Program-made: the position numbers and the translations under genes
NCBI RefSeq assembly: GCF_000686125.1
Contig: NZ_JMMA01000002.1
Coordinates: forward strand, 3,100,001-3,164,000
Source: Ruminococcus sp. NK3A76
GTDB lineage: Bacteria > Bacillota > Clostridia > Oscillospirales > Ruminococcaceae
Length of the DNA stretch: 64,000 nt
Direction of reading: 5' to 3'
Shown here: positions 11,524-20,191 of the stretch, piece by piece
Layout: the number at the start of each line of letters is the position of its first letter
Position numbering within the stretch: the stretch's first letter is position 1
The notes under the pieces: model-generated
Told to the model about the DNA's origin: nothing
The model's database searches: none
Seen by the model: the letters and a program-made list of their open reading frames with translations, nothing else

Positions 11524-11733
11524 GCAGCGGCGGTAAAGAAGTATTTGCATATCAGGCTATATATGCGCCGCTGCTAAAAGAATAAAGAAGAAAGAATAAA
11601 TAAGAAATAAAAATAGAGGTATCGCCTTCGGCGATGATATTTTAGATCATCGACCGCAGGTCGATACCTTTATTATTCTTTATTCTTTCTTCTTTATTCT
11701 TTCTTCTTTTAGCAGGCGCAAATGCGCCTGCGC
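11524..11733. repeat. Family E long inverted repeat with three-hairpin tip, copy 1
   Basis: Purine-rich and pyrimidine-rich arms of roughly 55 bp (AAAAGAATAAAGAAG... and its complement) flank a tip that folds into three small hairpins: CGCC-TTC-GGCG, CGATGAT...ATCATCG and CGACC-GCA-GGTCG. GC-rich hairpins lie at both ends (11524-11574 and 11712-11733). The element fills most of the serA-pckA gap. Near-identical copies lie at 20005-20183 and 52621-52800. Confidence 0.85.
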
Positions 11734-11836
11734 TTTATGCGGGGGTTGTTTTTTTATGTAAAGATATTGCAGGAAAGTCCTGTGTTTCCTGCAAAACCCC
11801 GGACATTTATCGCAGGATTTATTAACAAATTTGCTG

Positions 11837-11865
11837 TTGACAAAGCTGCGGTATTAGGGTATAAT
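11837..11865 (+). promoter_or_regulatory. Consensus promoter of pckG
   Basis: TTGACA at 11837-11842 and TATAAT at 11860-11865 have exact consensus sequence and 17-bp spacing, suggesting strong expression. Confidence 0.9.
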
Positions 11866-11931
11866 GTTATATAGGGGAATTTGTGGGTTTTTTGTAACTC
11901 AATTTCCAAATTACCGAAAGGAGTCAATAAA

Positions 11932-13737
11932 ATGGCAAGTTTAACTAAGAACCCTAACGTTAATAAGTGGGTCGATGAAATGGTAGCTCTCACACAGCCT
12001 GATAAGGTAGTGTGGATCGATGGCTCTGATGAGCAGCTTAAGGCACTCAGAGATGAGGCTCTCAGCACAGGTGAGATGATACTCATGAATCAGGACGAGT
12101 ATCCCGGCTGCCTGTATCACAGAACTGCCCCCAACGACGTTGCAAGAGTTGAGGACAGAACATTTATCTGCACAAAGACAAAGGAGGGCGCTGGCCCTAC
12201 AAATAACTGGATGGATCCCGATGAGATGTGGAATATGCTCAAGCCTATGTATGACGGCGTTATGAAGGGCAGAACAATGTATGTTATCCCCTACTCCATG
12301 GGTCCTATCGGTTCACCTCTTGCAAAGGTAGGCGTTGAGGTAACTGACTCTATCTATGTTGTACTTAATATGGATATCATGACAAGAATGGGCGCTAAGG
12401 CTTTCGAGAACTTAGGCGATACTTCTGATGACTTCGTAAGAGGTCTCCACTCCAAGGCTGACGTTGACCCTGAAAAGAGATATATCGTTCAGTTCCCTGA
12501 GAGCAATACTATCTGCTCGATAAACTCCGCATACGGCGGTAACGTTTTGCTCGGTAAGAAGTGCTTCGCTCTGAGGATCGCTTCCTTCCAGGGTAAGAAC
12601 GAGGGCTGGATGGCTGAGCATATGCTTATCTTAGGCGTTCAGAAGCCTGACGGCGATGTTAAGTATATCACAGCAGCATTCCCGTCTGCCTGCGGTAAGA
12701 CAAACCTTGCAATGCTCATTCCTCCGAAGTTCTATACAGAGCAGGGCTATAAGGTATGGACAGTCGGCGACGATATCGCTTGGATGAAGCCCGGCAAGGA
12801 CGGCAGACTCTACGCTATCAACCCTGAGAACGGCTTCTTCGGCGTTGCACCGGGTACAAATGCTAAGTCCAACTACAATGCACTTGCATCTACAAAGAAG
12901 AATGCGATATTCACAAACGTTGCAATAAATAAGGATACAATGACTCCCTGGTGGGAGGGTCTTGATAAGAACCCGCCTGTAAACGCTATCGAGTGGAAGG
13001 GCGCTGAGGTAAACGGCGTTGAGTATACAGCAAAAGGTGAGAAGCTCGCTCACCCCAACTCCAGATTCACAGCTCCTGCTGAGAACTGCCCCTGCATATC
13101 TTCTGAGTTCAATAACCCCGAGGGCGTTCCTGTAACAGCTATGATCTTCGGCGGCAGACGTGAGAAGACAACTCCCCTCGTATATCAGTCCTTCGACTGG
13201 GTACACGGTACATATGTAGGCTCTGCTGTTTCTTCTGAGACAACAGCTGCTGCTACAGGTGCAGTAGGCGTGCTCCGTCACGATCCTATGGCTATGAAGC
13301 CCTTCATCGGCTATAACGTAGGCGACTACTGGGCTCACTGGCTCGAAATGGGCGAGATACTCGGCGATAAGGCTCCTAAGATCTTCAACGTTAACTGGTT
13401 CAAGAAGGACGAGAACGGCAACTTCATCTGGCCTGGTTTCGGCGACAATATGAGAGTTCTCGACTGGATCATCAAGAGATGTGAAGGCACAGTTGACGCT
13501 GTTGAGACTCCTATCGGCTTTGTTCCTAAGCCTGAGGATATCAACGTAACAGGCATCGAGGACGAGGTAACTCCTGAGATCATGGATAAGCTCCTCGACA
13601 TCGACGTTGACCTCTGGAAGGCAGAGATCAAGGAGATGCGCCGTTACTATGATGAGGACATCAAGGCTAAGGGCGGTCACATCCCCCAGGCACTTTATGA
13701 CCAGCTCGACAAGATCGAGGCAAGACTCAACAAGTAA
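11932..13737 (+). CDS. pckG: Phosphoenolpyruvate carboxykinase (GTP)
   Basis: The enzyme interconverts oxaloacetate plus GTP with PEP, CO2 and GDP. In rumen-type fermenters it often runs in the carboxylating direction toward succinate; that direction is inferred, not seen. The 601-residue length fits the GTP class, which is longer than the ATP class. The P-loop and active-site cysteine signature FPSACGKTN lies at about residues 250-258, with Cys254. The longest frame begins at TTG 11881, but the ATG at 11932 follows GAAAGGAG at normal spacing. Codon use is strongly biased and the promoter is consensus, both consistent with high expression. Confidence 0.96.
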   Translation: MASLTKNPNVNKWVDEMVALTQPDKVVWIDGSDEQLKALRDEALSTGEMILMNQDEYPGCLYHRTAPNDVARVEDRTFICTKTKEGAGPTNNWMDPDEMWNMLKPMYDGVMKGRTMYVIPYSMGPIGSPLAKVGVEVTDSIYVVLNMDIMTRMGAKAFENLGDTSDDFVRGLHSKADVDPEKRYIVQFPESNTICSINSAYGGNVLLGKKCFALRIASFQGKNEGWMAEHMLILGVQKPDGDVKYITAAFPSACGKTNLAMLIPPKFYTEQGYKVWTVGDDIAWMKPGKDGRLYAINPENGFFGVAPGTNAKSNYNALASTKKNAIFTNVAINKDTMTPWWEGLDKNPPVNAIEWKGAEVNGVEYTAKGEKLAHPNSRFTAPAENCPCISSEFNNPEGVPVTAMIFGGRREKTTPLVYQSFDWVHGTYVGSAVSSETTAAATGAVGVLRHDPMAMKPFIGYNVGDYWAHWLEMGEILGDKAPKIFNVNWFKKDENGNFIWPGFGDNMRVLDWIIKRCEGTVDAVETPIGFVPKPEDINVTGIEDEVTPEIMDKLLDIDVDLWKAEIKEMRRYYDEDIKAKGGHIPQALYDQLDKIEARLNK

Positions 13738-13751
13738 TAAGCTACAAATTT

Positions 13752-13778
13752 CAGGGCACCCCCGGGTGCCCTGTTTTT
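13752..13778 (+). terminator. Terminator after pckG
   Basis: A 10-bp perfect stem (CAGGGCACCC with GGGTGCCCTG) with a 2-base spacer is followed by TTTTT. Confidence 0.93.
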
Positions 13779-13809
13779 GTATGTATTGGCAAGTTTGGGA
13801 CAATTAAAA

Positions 13810-14311
13810 ATGCAGAATTAAGAATGCATAATGCATAATTGTGGAGTTGCGGTGCGGCGCTTGGTCAGGTAACAGGTAACAGTTGTGGTGTATTGTCTTT
13901 AAGCCAAAGGCTTAAAGGACGCAAGTTTCGCTTCGCATAACTTGGCTTACGCCGACGAGATGCCCATTCGGGCGGAAACGCTGCGCTCAGTGAATAGTGA
14001 ATAGTGAAGAATGAATAGTGAATAGTTGCGGTGCGGCTGCGCCGCTTATGCCCATTCGGGCGTGCTGACCTGACGTTATTGTTAAAATCGTAGGGCTATT
14101 CACCCGAAGGGGGTGAGCGGCAGCTCCGCTGCCGCAGGGGGGCGACCGGAAAGCCCCCCTATCCGTAGCGTAGGATTAGCGAGAGACTACCCTTGAAGCT
14201 ATTCTGTAGGGGTTGCTTACCTTCAAGGTCGCACTCTCGCTCTCCGAGGGTACACGAGGGGCTCATGCGCCACCTCGACCCTTCGGAAATGCATTCTAAA
14301 TTATGCATTAA
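13810..14311. repeat. Family B dispersed element, copy 1, with flanking short repeats
   Basis: The 565-bp gap between pckG and the diguanylate cyclase has no credible gene. It holds a GCATAAT tandem repeat (13810-13840), GAATAGTGAATAGTGAA repeats (about 13991-14025), and a core of about 200 bp (roughly 14091-14285). The core includes CGAAGGGGGTG, GGGGGGCGACCGGAAAGCCCCCC, GCGAGAGACTACCCTT and CGAGGGTACACGAGGGGCT. The core recurs at about 59735-59925 and 63548-63757. A further GCATTAT motif closes it at 14289-14311. Confidence 0.8.
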
Positions 14312-14338
14312 AAAAGCACTTCTGATTACAGAAGTGCT
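14310..14338 (-). terminator. Terminator of the diguanylate cyclase gene
   Basis: On the minus strand AGCACTTCTG, a 4-base loop and CAGAAGTGCT are followed by TTTTT. The hairpin ends 5 bases from the stop codon. Confidence 0.92.
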
Positions 14339-14343
14339 CTTTC

Positions 14344-15765
14344 TTACCTGTAACTGCCGTGCTTGTCCTTGAAATCTTTCTTGTCCTTGTACATCGCCTT
14401 GTCAGCACGCTTGAAAACAAATTCAAGTGAACTGTCATCAGATGAGTGGTCGGCAATGCCTATCGCTGCCGAACACCTCTCCCAAGGGTCAAGCGCTTCG
14501 TTGTCATAGCGTTCGTCAAATGCAGCCCTTAGCTCCGAGATGCAGCGGCTGCGTTCTTCAAAATCACGCCCTGTCAGTATCACGACAAATTCATCACCGC
14601 CAATGCGGTATACCGGCGAGTGCTTGAACGCATCGCATATCAGCTTGCAGCAGTTCTTGATGTAATTGTCGCCTGCCTTGTGCCCGAACCTGTCGTTTAT
14701 CATCTTGAGATCGTTCATGTCTATCATGGCAATTGCGAAATCCTCAATGTCGCTGCCGGCATTGTTTATCTCGGCCGCCTTCTTGGCGTATGCCGCCTTG
14801 CTGCCTACCCCCGTCAGCGGATCACGGTATGCCTGCTCGCTTATCATGCCTATCTGCTCGTCACGCTGCTTTATGTCAGTGCGTGCCTGGCTCAGGTTGG
14901 TCATGAATTGCAGGCTCTGCTCCATAACAAAGACGAATTCACGGTATACCTGCTCTATCTCGTTTTTGGTGTTTATGTCAAGATCCTTCATGATCCTGAT
15001 GTTGTTCTCGTGATCCTCCTGCGTCTCAAAAGCAAACTTCTCAGTCGCACGGAACATCTTGTTGAGCGGCTCGGTGACGTATTTGCGCAGCCTGATAATA
15101 ACGAACAGCATTATAACTACCGTCGATGCACCTGTCACAGCGATTATGCTGTATATGAATCTCAGATCTGCCTCGTGCAGCTCGTCCATCGAGAAATCCA
15201 CGCAGGCATGACATTGCAGCTTGCCTTTGCTGTCGTAGACCGGCTTGCAGTAGGTGAGCATATATCCGTCCTCTGTCTCGCCTGTTATCCCGCCTACGTC
15301 CTTGCCGGCGCATAAGTCGTCTATGTATTGCATGAAGGTGTCTTCAAATTCATAGTGCTCGCCGGGCTCGCCTGCGTCCTCAGTGCCGTCAACACTGTCA
15401 AGATCGAATATGACAGTGCCCCCGTCTGGCGCTAAACGGTATACATAAAGATATAGTATGTCGGGGTAGCTGTCACGGATGTTGTAAAAGTGCTGCCTTA
15501 TCTCGACGTATTCTTCCATCTCAAAGTTCTTATCGATGTAGTCATCTACCTTGTCACCGTCAAGCTCTACCGCCATGAGGTTTGTAGCGCCCTCGGCAAT
15601 GTGAGAGTATTCCTCTATCATTCGTGTCCTGAACCTGTAATAAAGTATGCTTACAAATATCACGACGATTATCGTCACGCTCAGTACAAACAGTACCGGC
15701 AGCCTGAATGATACGGAGTATAGCTTACTTACCTTGGTTTTCGGTCTGGTGTCAGTTTCGTTCAT
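14344..15765 (-). CDS. Membrane-bound diguanylate cyclase (GGDEF)
   Basis: The 473-residue protein has a transmembrane segment near residues 22-43, an extracellular sensor region of about 155 residues, a second transmembrane segment near 203-226, a coiled linker and a GGDEF domain with the intact motif RIGGDEF at 387-393. It should make cyclic di-GMP from two GTP in response to an external signal. No RxxD inhibitory site is seen at the usual place before GGDEF, so product inhibition may be absent. It lies 69 bp downstream of the DUF4261 gene on the same strand and may share its transcript. Confidence 0.88.
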   Translation of the reverse strand: MNETDTRPKTKVSKLYSVSFRLPVLFVLSVTIIVVIFVSILYYRFRTRMIEEYSHIAEGATNLMAVELDGDKVDDYIDKNFEMEEYVEIRQHFYNIRDSYPDILYLYVYRLAPDGGTVIFDLDSVDGTEDAGEPGEHYEFEDTFMQYIDDLCAGKDVGGITGETEDGYMLTYCKPVYDSKGKLQCHACVDFSMDELHEADLRFIYSIIAVTGASTVVIMLFVIIRLRKYVTEPLNKMFRATEKFAFETQEDHENNIRIMKDLDINTKNEIEQVYREFVFVMEQSLQFMTNLSQARTDIKQRDEQIGMISEQAYRDPLTGVGSKAAYAKKAAEINNAGSDIEDFAIAMIDMNDLKMINDRFGHKAGDNYIKNCCKLICDAFKHSPVYRIGGDEFVVILTGRDFEERSRCISELRAAFDERYDNEALDPWERCSAAIGIADHSSDDSSLEFVFKRADKAMYKDKKDFKDKHGSYR

Positions 15766-15834
15766 TTTAACCTATGCCTTCTTTCGCAGGCAGCAGTTTA
15801 GTGAATGTGGTAAAGTTAAGTATCAGTAAGTAGT

Positions 15835-16617
15835 TTATCCCTGCATTAAGCCTATCTTTATAGTCTCGATCGGCAGAGCAGCGCCCGGGCTCTTTGTTAA
15901 GGGCAGCTTCTGCTCCTCGGTGAAGCCTATAGTCTCACCCGGCCTGAGTGTTTCGTCTTCGGTTATAAGATACTCGGCAACGCTTATCATAAAGCTGTAA
16001 AGATAGCCCGGCTGAGCGAGAGTGCCAACTACCTCGAACTCGTCCTTGCCGAAGAACTGCATACCTGTGGTGTAAGCGTTCATCTTGCCGCCCTCGGTAA
16101 GATACATACCAACGTGTACAGCTATCGGTGTCGGGAATTCTCCGTGCTGCATCACCTCAGCGGTCTTCAGATAGAAATCGCAAGGATAGCAGGTCGGGAA
16201 TTTGTATATGCCTATGGCATTCTTAAGTATCAGCATCGAAGCCGCTACCTTAGCAAAGAGCTTTGCCTGGTCTGTAGGCGTGCCGTTTTTCGACATTATA
16301 GCTATCATGCAGTGAGCCTGGTGCTTTGCTACCTCCTCAGCTGCATTTGTCCACATAACGCTGTTTTTTGCGTTGTTTTCAGCCTCGTGGTCAGGCACAG
16401 GGCTGGGCATCAGCGAGCAGGCAACGAGCATATCGTTTATCCTGAGCACTACCGAGCCGTCCTTCACCTCGTCGTCCGATACATCTAAGTGCCACTTTTC
16501 TCTTAACTCCTTGAAAAAGCGTGGCCAGTCAAGGTTTGCGTCCTTTAAGAGCACAAATCCAAGCATATTCTTGATAATTTTTTCATGCTGTTCCTGGGTG
16601 TTCTGTTCGTTTGACAT
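15835..16617 (-). CDS. DUF4261 family protein
   Basis: The 260-residue protein resembles the DUF4261 family: an N-terminal segment on a self-contained fold (GSVVLRINDMLVACSLMPSPVP), then AHCMIAIMS in the middle and MQFFGKDEFEVVG near the C-terminal third. There are no membrane segments or signal peptide. Function is unknown; relatives are often linked to immunity or housekeeping roles without proof. The start follows GGAGGAATAAA. A consensus minus-strand promoter lies at 16695-16723. Confidence 0.75.
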   Translation of the reverse strand: MSNEQNTQEQHEKIIKNMLGFVLLKDANLDWPRFFKELREKWHLDVSDDEVKDGSVVLRINDMLVACSLMPSPVPDHEAENNAKNSVMWTNAAEEVAKHQAHCMIAIMSKNGTPTDQAKLFAKVAASMLILKNAIGIYKFPTCYPCDFYLKTAEVMQHGEFPTPIAVHVGMYLTEGGKMNAYTTGMQFFGKDEFEVVGTLAQPGYLYSFMISVAEYLITEDETLRPGETIGFTEEQKLPLTKSPGAALPIETIKIGLMQG

Positions 16618-16694
16618 TTTATTCCTCCGGTGGTCATTGTATTTGTTGTGTGTTTTCAGGCCATAATACCTGAAAGTGATAATAGACCACTATA

Positions 16695-16723
16695 ATTATA
16701 CCAGTTTATCCACTAATTGTCAA
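16695..16723 (-). promoter_or_regulatory. Minus-strand promoter of the DUF4261-GGDEF unit
   Basis: Read on the minus strand, TTGACA (16723-16718) and TATAAT (16700-16695) are 17 bp apart. Confidence 0.87.
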
Positions 16724-16754
16724 GTGCCGTTTGTGCAATTTGCATTAAAACCTA

Positions 16755-16784
16755 TTGACAAAAATGCCTGATTTGTGATATAAT
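16755..16784 (+). promoter_or_regulatory. Plus-strand promoter of the glycosyltransferase gene
   Basis: TTGACA at 16755-16760 and TATAAT at 16779-16784 are 18 bp apart. It is back to back with the minus-strand promoter at 16695-16723, only about 30 bp apart. Confidence 0.82.
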
Positions 16785-16884
16785 TTAATGTGTAGGATAT
16801 AAGTTGAGTGATGTAACGGGAGATGAATTTTTCCCCCTTACCTCTCACCTCATACCTCTTATAAAGGAGGTGTTTTGCTTCGGT

Positions 16885-17721
16885 ATGGCAAGCTCTTTTG
16901 ACAAGCTCCCGTCGTATTCTGTGCTCATGTGCGTTTACGATAAGGAGATACCTGTAAATTTTAATGACAGTCTTGAAAGTATGCTCATGCAGACCTATCC
17001 GCCCGACGACTTTGTGCTCGTGTGTGACGGTAAGCTGACAAATGAGCTGAATATAATAGCCAAGTCCTTTGCGAGCGAGTATAAAAGCATTTTCCGTATA
17101 ATAAGGACAGAGGAGAACATGACGCTGGGTGCTGCGCTCAATATTGGCATAGCCGCCTGCAAGCAGGAGATAATCGTCAAGATGGATTCTGACGATATAT
17201 CCGAGTCTGACAGGTGCGAGACGCAGATGCGTGTTTTTGCGCTTGACCCCGAGCTTGATATGCTCGGCGGCTGGGTCGAGGAGTTCGACAGCGAGACAGG
17301 CAAAGCCATAGCGCTCAAGAAGTGTCCTCTCCACCACAGGGAGATAATGCAGTACGCCAAGCGCCGCAACCCCTTCAACCGTCAGACGGTCGCCTTCCGC
17401 AAATCGAAGGCCTTTGCAGCCGGGGGTTACTCCGACCTTGCGCAGTGCTCCGACTACGAGTTTGCAGTCAGGATGCTCCAGAGCGGTGCCAAGGGGCAGA
17501 ATCTGCCGAAGATGCTGGTAAGATACCGTGTCTCCAAGAGCTACAGGCGCAAAAAGCACTGGAACAACACCAAGTCGTTCATCATAGTACGTCACAGGAT
17601 ATACAAGTCAGGTTTTTCGTCGCTTATGGATTTTCTGATACCCGTCACAGCGCAGCTTATGATGTTTATACTGCCGACGAGGTTCACAGATTTCCTATAC
17701 AAAAAATTCCTGCGAAGATAA
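16885..17721 (+). CDS. Family 2 glycosyltransferase
   Basis: The protein of about 278 residues has a GT-A fold: YSVLMCVYDKE at the start, then the nucleotide-sugar and metal-binding DSD motif in VKMDSDDIS, and CSDYEFAVRML in the acceptor half. It resembles small polysaccharide and teichoic-acid glycosyltransferases. A hydrophobic stretch near the C-terminus (FLIPVTAQLMMFIL) may attach it to the membrane. The longest frame starts at 16804. The ATG at 16885, preceded by AAAGGAGGTG (16863-16872), is the more likely start. The gene stands alone, so the sugar and acceptor are unknown. Confidence 0.85.
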   Translation: MASSFDKLPSYSVLMCVYDKEIPVNFNDSLESMLMQTYPPDDFVLVCDGKLTNELNIIAKSFASEYKSIFRIIRTEENMTLGAALNIGIAACKQEIIVKMDSDDISESDRCETQMRVFALDPELDMLGGWVEEFDSETGKAIALKKCPLHHREIMQYAKRRNPFNRQTVAFRKSKAFAAGGYSDLAQCSDYEFAVRMLQSGAKGQNLPKMLVRYRVSKSYRRKKHWNNTKSFIIVRHRIYKSGFSSLMDFLIPVTAQLMMFILPTRFTDFLYKKFLRR

Positions 17722-17779
17722 CAAGGCAAGAGGGTCGCTTCACGGCGGTGCTCCTGCCTTTTTTTCTTGCTTCGTGTAG

Positions 17780-18165
17780 GAGGGGGGGAACCTCACCCCC
17801 CGTCCCCCTCTCCTTATAAAGGAGAGGGGGGGGAGCGGCCTCGCCCTTCGGCATCGGCCGCCGGCGCTTCGCTCGGCTTCGCCTCGCTTCGCTTGCCGCC
17901 GCCTCCGGCGGCGGCTGGCCGCAAAAGCGGCCGCACTGTGCCTTCGGCACAGGCTCCCTGTTTGCGGCGGTGGGCGGCGAATATATTCCTTCGTTATGGT
18001 GTTTCGTAAGCATAGTGCGTGCCGTTTCTTTACTGTGTTCGCCGCCTAAGTCGGCTCCGCCGATATGGAGCTCTGCTCCAAACCACGCAAGGGCTCTGCC
18101 CTTGACCCGCAAACTTTTTTGAGGAAAAAGTTTGACAAAAACCTTTTTGTCTTTTATTCTTTATT
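17780..18165. repeat. Family A hairpin-series element, copy 1
   Basis: The 598-bp gap before the mannanase has no gene. After a GC-rich part (TTCGGC, GCTTCGCTCGGC) come four consecutive hairpins: TCGGC-TCC-GCCGA (18051-18063), TGGAGC-TCT-GCTCCA (18066-18080), CAAGGGC-TCT-GCCCTTG (18088-18104), and CAAACTTTTT with AAAAAGTTTG (18110-18134). The sequence then runs into ACAAAAACCTTTTTG. Six other cores in the window keep this plan, several with altered but still paired stems. Confidence 0.85.
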
Positions 18166-18232
18166 ACGCTCTTTCTTTTCTATTTTCTACTATTATTTAA
18201 TCTTTTTATCTATTACCTAAAATTTTTTTATC

Positions 18233-18246
18233 TACAAACGTTTACA
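18233..18246. promoter_or_regulatory. Candidate LacI/CcpA-type operator upstream of the mannanase
   Basis: TACAAACGTTTACA matches the catabolite-responsive element pattern TGNAANCGNTNNCA at nine of ten fixed positions. It ends 4 bp before the -35 box of the GH26 promoter, so a bound LacI-family protein could control the gene. Confidence 0.5.
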
Positions 18247-18250
18247 CTGA

Positions 18251-18279
18251 TTGACTATTTTTTCGATTTGTGGTAGAAT
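18251..18279 (+). promoter_or_regulatory. Promoter of the GH26 mannanase gene
   Basis: TTGACT at 18251-18256 and TAGAAT at 18274-18279 are 17 bp apart, about 40 bp before the start codon. Confidence 0.8.
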
Positions 18280-18319
18280 GTTTTTCAAGCACAAACCACA
18301 ATGAAAGGAAGCACATTCT

Positions 18320-19999
18320 ATGAAAAGAAACGCAAAAAGAACCATCTGCGCTCTTACCGCTTCGGTCATGCTGATCGCCTGCGGCTGCGGCAATGACAGC
18401 TCATCATCAGACAGCAGTCAGGCCGATAGCAGCTCGTCAGCCGACAGCGTACAGACTGATGACAGCTCAGCTATAGTTACCACAAGAGAGCGTGAGACTA
18501 TCCCCCTCGACCCCGTGACCGAGACAAGGGGCGACTTTGACCTCTCCGATGTACAGAATAAGTCCGACGTTCCCGAGGATTTCGAGCTGTTTTTAGAAGC
18601 AGAGGAGGGCAAGCTGTCCGAAAATACCCAGAACCTCTCCTTTGACAGATACGGCAGCTTCTCCGGCAAGGGCTATGCCGCTATCGGCAATAAGGACGAG
18701 GGCTTTGAGATAGATGCCGAGTTCCCGGCAGACGGCAGCTATGATTTTATAATAAACACCGCCGTTTCAAACGGCACGAGCGATAACTTCATAACCATTG
18801 ACGGCGAGAATGTCACGACATTCACAGTCGAGGGCAACACCTTCCACGAGGTCGCCGCCGAGAAGATAAAGCTCACCAAGGGCAAGCACAAGATAGGCGT
18901 CACTGCAAAGACAGGCAGCTTTTTTGTCGACAGCATAAAGATAAAGCCGGCAGCTTTGGTCGATCTTACGCAGTTTGAGATAGACAAGACCCTTTGCAAC
19001 CCCAACGCCACCGACGAGACAAAGCGCCTCTACAGCTTTATGTGCGATGTCTACGGCAAGTATATCATCTCCGGCCAGTACGCCGCCGATAACAGAGGCG
19101 TTGACAGCGCAGAATTTTCCGAATACGACTATAAGCTCGGCAAATACCCTGCAATAATGGGTCTTGACCTGATAGAAGCAAGCCCGAGCAGAGTTGCGCA
19201 CGGCTCCAGCCCCGGGCTGATAGTCGAGACAGCTGAGGACTGGTATCTTAACCGCAACGGCATCGTCACTATCTGCTGGCACTGGAACGCCCCCGAGCCG
19301 TACCTTGAATACAACGGCGCTGCATGGTGGGAAGGCTTTTATAAGGACAAGACGAATTTCAACCTTGCCAAGGCACTCAGCGGCGAGGATAAAGAGGGCT
19401 ACGACCTTCTTATAAGGGATATCGACTCGATAGCCATGTATCTTCAGGAGCTTGATGACCACCACGTTCCCGTGCTGTGGCGTCCTCTGCACGAGGGCGG
19501 CGGCGACCCGAAGTGGAACAACCCCTGGTTCTGGTGGGGCTCGTCCGGTGCCGATGCGTATAAGGAGCTCTGGAAGCTCATGTACGACAGGCTCACAAAT
19601 GTCCACCACTGCAACAACCTCATCTGGGTGTGGAACGGCCAGAATCTTGACTACTACCCCGGCGATGAGTATGTAGATATCATGGGCTACGACAGCTACC
19701 CCGAAGTACACGGCGACCATTCACCGCAGAAAAACCTCTGGGATTACACCAAGTCCACCACCCCCACAAAGAAGATAATAGCCATGACCGAGAACGGCAG
19801 TATCCCCGACCCCGATCCCTGTATGTCCGAGGGTATCCGCTGGTCGTTCTTCTGCACATGGAACGGCGAGTTCGCACTTAAGGACTACCAGCTCGGCTGC
19901 GAGCATAATTCTCTTGAATTCTTCGAGAAGATAATGAACCACGACAGAGTTCTCACCCTCGACGAGCTCCCCGACCTTAAGTCCTGGCCGATAGAATAA
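18320..19999 (+). CDS. GH26 endo-beta-mannanase lipoprotein with CBM35-like domain
   Basis: The 559-residue protein has a lipoprotein signal with lipobox LIAC (Cys21) and a Ser/Asp-rich linker (about 25-60). A CBM35-like carbohydrate-binding domain follows (about 88-210, starting FELFLEAEEGKL). The rest is a GH26 catalytic domain (about 235-545). The acid/base is probably Glu392 in WRPLHEGGG and the nucleophile Glu491 in AMTENGS. It should cut beta-1,4-mannan on the outer cell surface. A candidate operator and promoter lie directly upstream. The cellobiose phosphorylase and epimerase genes nearby suggest a shared hemicellulose and cellulose role. Confidence 0.93.
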   Translation: MKRNAKRTICALTASVMLIACGCGNDSSSSDSSQADSSSSADSVQTDDSSAIVTTRERETIPLDPVTETRGDFDLSDVQNKSDVPEDFELFLEAEEGKLSENTQNLSFDRYGSFSGKGYAAIGNKDEGFEIDAEFPADGSYDFIINTAVSNGTSDNFITIDGENVTTFTVEGNTFHEVAAEKIKLTKGKHKIGVTAKTGSFFVDSIKIKPAALVDLTQFEIDKTLCNPNATDETKRLYSFMCDVYGKYIISGQYAADNRGVDSAEFSEYDYKLGKYPAIMGLDLIEASPSRVAHGSSPGLIVETAEDWYLNRNGIVTICWHWNAPEPYLEYNGAAWWEGFYKDKTNFNLAKALSGEDKEGYDLLIRDIDSIAMYLQELDDHHVPVLWRPLHEGGGDPKWNNPWFWWGSSGADAYKELWKLMYDRLTNVHHCNNLIWVWNGQNLDYYPGDEYVDIMGYDSYPEVHGDHSPQKNLWDYTKSTTPTKKIIAMTENGSIPDPDPCMSEGIRWSFFCTWNGEFALKDYQLGCEHNSLEFFEKIMNHDRVLTLDELPDLKSWPIE

Positions 20000-20004
20000 A
20001 CAGC

Positions 20005-20183
20005 GCAGGCGCTTTTTAAGCGCCTGCTAAAAGAATAAAGAAGAAAGAATAAATAAGAAATAAAAAAAGGTATCGGCTCTTACGATGATTTTAAATCATC
20101 GACCGAAGGTCGATACCTTTATTATTCATTATTCTTTTTTCTTTATTCTTTATTCTTTTAGCCGTGGCGGTCACCGCCACGGC
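20005..20183. repeat. Family E long inverted repeat, copy 2
   Basis: This element sits between the convergent GH26 and leucine-rich genes. It begins with a hairpin GCAGGCGC...GCGCCTGC (20005-20027) directly after the GH26 stop. A-rich and T-rich arms and a three-part tip around GATGATTTTAAATCATC and CGACC-GAA-GGTCG follow. It ends with a 10-bp stem GCCGTGGCGG-TCA-CCGCCACGGC (20161-20183) next to the leucine-rich gene. The end hairpins may serve as terminators for both genes. Confidence 0.85.
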
Positions 20184-20191
20184 GCCTGGGC

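Noticed and set aside
11600-11670. Cloverleaf-like tip of the family E element as a tRNA gene
   Set aside because: There is no acceptor stem with D- and T-loop sequences and no anticodon-loop pattern. The copies at 20080 and 52690 share the shape without tRNA features.
12631-13803. Long minus-strand frame (390 codons) opposite pckG
   Set aside because: Same reason: it mirrors the highly biased pckG gene and has no start signal or domain.
13810-14343. Frames within the family B spacers as genes
   Set aside because: Their translations are low-complexity products of the repeat and no frame is kept across the three copies.
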